From: Hemibagrus wyckioides
Taxonomy: Eukaryota > Chordata > Actinopteri > Siluriformes > Bagridae
DNA length: 64,000 nt
Assembly (NCBI RefSeq): GCF_019097595.1
Contig: NC_080717.1
Location: forward strand, 13,076,336-13,140,335
Direction of reading: 5' to 3'
In this document: positions 57,781 to 64,000 of the stretch, in pieces
Layout: each line of letters opens with the position of its first letter
How positions within the stretch are numbered: the stretch's first letter is position 1
Position numbers and translations under genes: made by a program
The notes under the pieces: model-generated
The model's input: only the letters and a program-made list of their open reading frames with translations
What the model was told of the DNA's origin: nothing
Databases searched by the model: none

Positions 57781-57992
57781 AGGTTGAGGTGTCAAAATTC
57801 CCTAGATTTCAATCCAATTGAGCATCTGTGGGATGTGCTGAACAAGTCTGATCCATGAAGGTCTTAAAGGATCTTTTGGTAACATCTTGGTGCCAGATAT
57901 CACAGCACACCTTCAGGAATCTAGTGGAGTCCATGCCTCGACAGGTCAGGGCTGTTTTGACAGCAAAAGGGGGACTAACATTATTAGGCAGG
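57780..57992 (+). mobile_element. Transposon end of the 'gatcagcc' family
   Basis: ccctagatttcaatccaatt followed by gagcatctgtgggatgtgct encodes an NPIEHLWDVL-type transposase stretch. It ends at attattaggcaggtggtcat, the terminal region seen inverted at 4862. Confidence 0.6.
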
Positions 57993-57994
57993 TG

Positions 57995-58640
57995 GTCATA
58001 ATGTTTTTGCAGAGAATTTCATTGCATTGGTGGCAGCAGTGCCATTCATTGGAGGTAGAGAGTGCTGTCTCTCTGCATGTGTCTCCAACACCACGAATGC
58101 TGTTCATAGACTTCAGTTCAGCATTCAATACAATCATCTCTCAGCACCTAATTGAGAAGCTGAGCATGCTAGACCTGAACACCTCGCTCTGCAACAGGAT
58201 CCTGGACTTCCTGAGTGTGAGACCTCAGTCAGTCTGGATTGGATCAGCATCTCCAGCACCACCACACTGAGCTCTGTGAAGATCGTCAAGAACACCAAAT
58301 TCCTTGATGTTCATCTGGCGGACAACTTTACCTGGTCACTCAACACCAGCAGCGTTTCTACTTTCTAAGGAGGCTGAGGAAAGCCCTTCCCCCATCCTGA
58401 CCATGCTTACCCCACACGCTGCATCTGCAAAACCAACAGTATTGTGGATGACCCCACACACCCCTCTTGAAAGAGCTACAGAAGCATTCAGGCCCTCACA
58501 TACAGACTGTGTAACAGTTTCCTCCTTCAAGCCATCAGGTTCCTAAACATCCAGAACTGAACTGTACCAAACTGACACACACACACACTCAACTGTGTGA
58601 ACTGATCTGTTCTGAACTCGAGACTCAACACTTGTCTATA
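57995..58640 (+). mobile_element. Decayed LINE fragment
   Basis: Reverse transcriptase motif [20 protein letters not shown] and [20 protein letters not shown] at 58100-58230, then a jump to the C-terminal region (TKFLDVHLADNFTWS in another frame), so the catalytic FADD part is deleted. Confidence 0.75.
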
Positions 58641-58689
58641 ACACCACCCATATCATAACTGTTTACATGCCGTATTTGCACATCAATCA

Positions 58690-59480
58690 CACTACTCATC
58701 AATCATATAGTGGAAGCAGTTAGGAACAACAGCAACTCAGCCACAATGTGGTAGGCCATGTAAAACCACAGAGGCACACAGTGCACAGAAGTCACCAGCT
58801 TTCTGCAAAGTCAAGAGCTACAGACCTGCAAACTTTGTGTTGCCTTCAGATTAGCTTAAGAACAGTGTGTTGGAGGTTCATGGAATGAGTTTTCATGGCA
58901 GAGCAGCTGCAGCCAAGCCTTTCATCACCAAGTGCAATGCAAAGTGTCAGATGTTGCAGTGTAAAGCATGCTGACACTGGATTCTAGAGTAGTGGCGACA
59001 TGTTCTCTGGAGTGACTATCACTCTTCTCTGTCTGGCAATCCGATGGATGAGTCTGGATTTGGCGGTTGCCAGGAAAAAGGTTCTTGCCTGACTGCATTG
59101 TGCCAAGTCTAAAGTTTGGTGGAGGGGGATTATGGTCTGGGGTTGTTTATTCAGGGGTTGGGCTTGGCCCCTTAGTTCCAGTGAAAGGAACTCTTAATGC
59201 TTCAGCATACCAAGACATTTGGGACAATTTCATGTTCCCAACTTTGGTCCTGACCTCAACCCAATAGAACTCCTTTTGGATAAATTAGAGCAGAGACTGC
59301 AAGGCCTTCTCATCAATTGCCTGGCCTCACAAATGCGCTTCTAGAGGAATGGTCAAAAATTCCCATAAACACACTCCTAAACCTTGTGGAAAGCCTTCAC
59401 AGAAAAGTTGTTATAGCTGCAAAGGGTGGGCCAACTCCATATTAAACCGTATCGATTAAGAATGGGATGTCATTAAAGTT
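58690..59480 (+). mobile_element. Tc1-like remnant with deleted catalytic core
   Basis: Plus strand: PSLKFGGGGLWSGVVYSGVG and VPVKGTLNASAYQDIWDNFM (59095-59240), then a jump to LNPIELLLDKLEQRLQGLL-like sequence at 59250-59320. The segment with the second catalytic Asp is missing. The start (58690-59000) is degraded. Confidence 0.68.
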
Positions 59481-59559
59481 CATTCAAGATAAAGCCTTTA
59501 ATTATCACATGAAAATTACAGCATGGTAAAATTTTCTTTGCTTATTTCAGCTTGAATGT

Positions 59560-59672
59560 AAGGGTCAGTCATGATATAGCCAATGCTTAAAGACCCATTG
59601 GCAGTTGCTGGTCCTGAGACTTCTGACAGGTAACCCAAAGCCTTAACCATTGTGCCACCACTCTCCCATATG
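59560..59672 (-). repeat. tRNA-derived SINE fragment
   Basis: The reverse complement begins gggagagtggtggcacaatg, then gttaaggctttgggttacc, the same A-box region as the 23.7-kb SINE. The B-box part is altered. Confidence 0.6.
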
Positions 59673-62590
59673 TTTTTTATTTTATAAATGTCACACATAG
59701 GTACGTCTAAGAAGAAGGCTTTGTTATAGAGACATTAGGAAGTCAAATTAAGTTTGCAAAATTGCATTGAAGATTGTTTGTACATTTGATGTGTACATAG
59801 CTGCTACACCTAGCTTGCTGTGCTGTTCTACCAGTGATGCTAGTATGAATCTTAACACCACATTTTCTATTTTGTTTTTAATTTATTTTACTTAAATAAA
59901 ATGCTCTCACTTAGATATTACACTGCTTTTTTGAATTAGGTCTTGCTGTGTGATTAATTTCATGTTTTGCAGCCAAGCCATTGTTTTGCACTAAAGTTTT
60001 GGACAGTTTTACTGTGGTTCTGTACTGTATTCTAAACAGTGACTGTTTTCTGTGGGGAATGCAAATAATTGTGGTGCACTCTTATTTGTATTACCTGTCG
60101 ATTATTTTTCAGATTTATCAAGTAGTCTAACGTTTTTGTCTTTCAAATTATTATTATTATTATTGTTATTATTGTTATTTATTAGTCTATCAATTATTTT
60201 TTGGCTAATCTATTTTTTGTTAACTCTCCAATAACAAACAACATAACTTTTACCATAACCTTTTCATTAATTAAGTGTACTTTTTATTCATATATTTATT
60301 TATTTATTTTACAAATAAAAATATTCCAACGTTAAAAAAATGTCCTGGAGGAAAGTGTGTAAGTGTGTGATGTGTTAATTATGTTAAGATTATTCCATTG
60401 TGTGCCTAATTAGGAAGTTATTGTTTACTATATTCTGCTTATAATTATTGTAGATAGTCTTATGACACATACCAAGTATGATTTATGTCAGTGGCAAGTG
60501 CTGATCGCAACTGGAAATTAACTTCAAAGCTGCAGAAGGTTGCTTTGTGCAATGGTAATGGAAACCGACGTTTATTAGTTTTAACACTATACACGCAAAA
60601 ATCAACTGCATACAACTTGTAAATGCTCTTAAACCGGTGTTGCCAGACTACCCATTAGGCTCTAGGGAGACTGAACTATTCCAACACTCAGACAAAACTT
60701 GTAACTTTTTTTAGTTTAAAAAATACTTGCGCTGCTGTCTTGGTTTGTGTTTGGTGAGCTTTCTTTTAAGATGTTTGTTTCACTTTTGCACTATGTGCAT
60801 AGCACCTAGTGCAAAGGTGACACAAACGTGCAAGAGAGAACTTAGGCCTTGTTCAGCAAACAAAAATGCTGCTTATATTTCTTGCATAAACCCCCAGTTG
60901 TTCCCCATTTTCTTGAACCATGTACTCTGATATTTACTAAGATGACAGACCATTGCCATATCTGAAATGATATTAGAGTAAGATTCCAAGGCCATTGCCA
61001 ATTGATCCAGGGCTAAGCTATCTGAGCACGTATAAATGGTGCCTGTGCAATAGGGCTATTTTGAAATGGGTGTCATTTTTCTCGTTCGTCTGCTTGATAT
61101 ATTCTTTTTTGTACAGTAAAGTAGAAACAGGAAAATTGCTTTATTAATAGATGTGTGAAATGACTCCCGTTGATCATTTTTAAAAATGTTTTTAGGAAAT
61201 GAAAAGTGAATGACCAAGGTTTTTTTGCATGTAAATGTCCACCCTGTCCATGTAGCTAAAAGAATAACAGAGAATCTCTCTCTTACTCATATAGCACAGC
61301 AAACAGGTTCAGGAGTAGTAAAAGGAAGGGAGATGGTCCACCACCTAGCATTAATTGCAAATGGTGTATTGGAGAACTTCCAACAGCTTCATGACTACAG
61401 TGACACCTACATCTCTTTATCAGAAATGAATTTTTTGTGTGCTTGGTGCCAGTGTTATCAACCCTCAGTTAGTTAACAAATTGTAAACGAACTCTGCCTA
61501 TTTGTCCCTAATTTAGTCACACAGCTATGTGACTGCTACTGCAGATTCACACAAAAGTGTAATTGAGCTGAGATCTGGCATGGGCCATCTATGACCTACT
61601 GCATTAGTGAATGTTTGATGATTTCATGAATTGAATGGCTTTTCAATTTTAAGTAGTTATATGGACGTTCTGTCCTTCCATACATGTTCGTTTCTGATAT
61701 AGACCCTTCTATTTGTGTTTGTGCACCAAAACCAGCAAACTCTTAGAAATTAAGTTGTACAGTGACATTTTCTTTACTTAATTCTTTACTTAACTTAATT
61801 CCTTTGCTGAAATCCTGCGAAATTAATATTTGAGCTTTTTTCTTTTTGCCAGTCTTTACTAGTTTGGTGTCCAACTACTCGGGAGATAATTAATAATTAT
61901 CAGAAAATGTTTTGAAATCTGGCTGCCACAGTTATAAGAAAATGAAGCAGGTTTTCTCAAATTCATCACTTCTCTAGTTCATTATGTATATGTATTTAAA
62001 CCAAATTTGAAAGCCATGTTTAGTAAAAGAATGTCTGCAAGTCCAAATGGGTTTCTGAGGAATTGAATGTGTTTTAAAATTGGTGTACCTCATATGTTTA
62101 ATCTGCAATGGGATTTTTAATTGTAAAAACCATGACCAATTTCAACCAATCAGCTTTCAACAGATATTTCATGAATTTAGCACTGAGCGATTATGAAACT
62201 TGATAAGTATGTTAATTTATGATTTCTTTATTGTCCTGCTAATTAAGGAGTGCTTCAACCCTGCAAATCACCACATGTAACTATATTTAGGGATCCAAAG
62301 GTGCTGGTTCCCTATTGTAATTTTTTTTGGGTTCATTGAGTAACCGTCTACACAACAAATTCAACGTCCAAGGTTATGAATATTGCCACGTAACATCTAA
62401 ACATTTAACAATATCGGAAACATATACATCAGCAAAAATGTTAACAGAGTAATTACCAAATTACCAGTAATTTGCAATATTTATTAACTTGTGTGTTATT
62501 ATAATTAAGGGAATACTACTTAAATGCAAGCCAGTAGGTGTATGTGTTCAACAGATCAGTAATTGAATGACTTCCAGAAAGAAGCTTCAC
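59673..62590. other. No gene recognised
   Basis: Relatively repeat-poor formin intron. It includes a short ATT/GTT-rich run at about 60148-60180. Short frames (for example 61210-61476) have no recognisable domain. Confidence 0.5.
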
Positions 62591-63230
62591 TTGTGATGTG
62601 TGAGTGGCTGTTGCTTAGAACTTCCTGCAATGGTATAAGGATGAAAAGGTGGCTACCAGAGTGGGTATTGTTCACCCAGGCAGCAGGTCATGCCATAGGT
62701 TTTCAACTGATATTAAGTCTGACCTTTGACTAGACTTTGGCCATTCAAGAATATTTTTAGGCCATTCCAATTAGTTTTTGAACTGTACTTGGAGTCATTG
62801 ACTAGCTATCAGTTTTTGCTCCATAAGAACTTACTTTTATTTGCCTCCCTGCTTGTCACCCTTAATGACACCAAGGTTTCCAGTTCCTCCTTCTGAAATG
62901 CAACCCTAGAGTATGATGTATGTCTTGGTCTTGTTACATGTGTGCAGGACTGTGTGTTCTGAATATTGCACTAGACTAAATGCTGATAAATCTTTTTCCA
63001 AAAGCTCTCAGAATTCATGGGCATTTCCAAAGACCTCATAACAGAATTGGGAAAAATGTGGTCTCTATGGCATGGTTGTTGGTACCAGATGGTGTGGTTT
63101 GAGTATTTCACATACTATCGATTTTGCTGGGATTTTTACACAAAACAGTCTCGAGTTTACACTAAATATTCAAAGATTTTAGGCACATTGAAACAAATGA
63201 ATTAAAAAAATCTAATAAAAAAAAACTGTA
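62590..63230 (-). mobile_element. Possible degraded DNA-transposon remnant
   Basis: ggttttcaactgatattaag and tttgactagactttggccat resemble target-side phrases in fish Tc1-like elements read in the minus orientation. No transposase frame survives and no ends were found. Confidence 0.3.
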
Positions 63231-63751
63231 AACAGTATTTAATCTTTTTTGTACATTTGCTAATTAATTGTAGTTTTGTGTATAGTTTGTGCTGTTTTAT
63301 AAGGAAATTGGCTATAAAATTTTACTGACTGAATCTGGCTGTTGCACTTGATATTTTTTGCATGCAACCCTGACTCAATGACTCAGAAGTATTAAAATAC
63401 AGGTCTATAACAAAACAGCTTTATGTAATAACACTTAAATAGAGAAAGCTATTGAGCCAGAGACTGCAAGCCAGCAAAGACTGTAAACATCCCTGTGCAT
63501 CAATTAAAAATTCTAGGAAGAAGATGGATTAAAATCACACAGCACGAATAAATCAAGAATCTGGAAGAATCTGTTTACTTGAAATACATTGAACATATAT
63601 GTAGAATTTCTAGTCCAGTAGAAGGCCAATAACCTTGGGAAATGGAAGACAGTTTGGCACGAGTCTGATATACATTTTGGAATTAATGCTAAAGTGGATG
63701 TTGAGTGTAAATTCTAAGTAAATGTTTCTTTATTTGGTCTCATTACTGTAG
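63231..63751. other. Formin intron end before exon 5
   Basis: AT-rich intronic sequence with no repeat recognised, ending in the ttactgtag acceptor. Confidence 0.5.
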
Positions 63752-63891
63752 GGTGGGCTGAGAAACAGCAAACATGAGTGTACGCTGTCATCACAGGAAT
63801 ACGTGCATGAGTTGCGCTCTGGCATTACTGAGGAAAAGTTGCTCAACTGCCTTGAGTCTCTGCGTGTGTCTCTAACCAGCAATCCTGTCAG
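63752..63891 (+). CDS. DIAPH2: Formin DIAPH2 exon 5 (end of GTPase-binding region)
   Basis: A 140-bp exon with acceptor ttactgtag ending at 63751 and donor gtcagt from 63892. It reads GGLRNSKHECTLSSQEY, then VHELRSGITEEKLLNCLESL and RVSLTSNPV, and ends with the two bases AG of a split codon. Vertebrate family members have Ser-Trp-Val next, at the beginning of the armadillo-like inhibitory domain, so AG fits a split serine codon. The exon follows the 27.3-kb intron and lies about 70 bp before a CT microsatellite at the window edge. The absence of further exons is only a window limit. Confidence 0.92.
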
Positions 63892-63964
63892 GTCAGTAAC
63901 TTCTGTAGTAATGCATTTCTTCAAATTCATGTCTGTCTGAGGTGAGTAAAAAAATCTATCTGTC

Positions 63965-63968
63965 TTAG

Positions 63969-64000
<32 letters not shown>
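63965..64000. repeat. (CT)n microsatellite at window edge
   Basis: Pure CT tract after a few ctctccct units. It continues beyond the window. Confidence 0.9.

Noticed and set aside
61210..61476. 88-residue plus-strand frame in the formin intron
   Set aside because: No recognised motif, no splice context fitting the formin, and no neighbouring exon.

Overview
The window looks like teleost fish nuclear DNA: AT-rich, full of microsatellites, and dense with Tc1/mariner, hAT, Helitron-like, piggyBac, LINE and tRNA-SINE copies. The abundance of decayed Tc1-like elements and of a tRNA-SINE with a recognisable B-box suggests an otophysan fish, perhaps a catfish, but the sequence alone does not fix the species. 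Prokaryotic features (operons, CRISPR, ribosome binding sites) are absent.

The one host gene I can support is a plus-strand diaphanous-related formin, closest by motif to DIAPH2. Four coding exons are present: 23320-23352, 26872-27048, 36383-36487 and 63752-63891. They have consensus splice sites and join in frame (phases 0, 0, 0, then 2). Together they encode the end of the N-terminal tail and the Rho-GTPase-binding region, stopping at the start of the armadillo-like inhibitory domain. The introns are about 3.5, 9.3 and 27.3 kb. Exon 1 was not found, so the first 23.3 kb is probably intron 1, and the gene continues past the right edge. Nearly every open reading frame elsewhere is a transposon fragment or chance.

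Region by region. 1-2.5 kb: LINE 3' tail, a possible hAT end and a decayed LINE (minus). 4.2-4.5 kb: a hexamer array. 6.5-8.7 kb: Tc1 relics. 8.9-13.1 kb: a decayed, intron-bearing minus-strand locus of C2H2 fingers plus a transposase-like core, followed by a SAMD3-like module. 14.4-21.3 kb: nested Tc1 relics, one split by a hAT with perfect 8-bp target duplications. 21.3-22.9 kb: a complete Tc1/mariner element with an intact 329-residue transposase and DD35E spacing. 23.3-27 kb: formin exons 2 and 3 with SINE and Tc1 copies. 27.8-33.5 kb: a hAT, then a LINE split by another hAT. 34.4-35.9 kb: a block with three Helitron-type 3' termini and a tRNA-Gly-like stretch. 36.4 kb: formin exon 4. 37-49.5 kb: SINE, Tc1, LINE and piggyBac relics. 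54.7-59.7 kb: LINE, retroelement integrase, Tc1 and SINE fragments. 59.7-63.7 kb: mostly plain intron before exon 5.

No functional multi-gene system stands out. The best candidates for a second look are the two-module transposase/SAMD3-like pseudogene, the intact DD35E transposon and the Helitron-like block.
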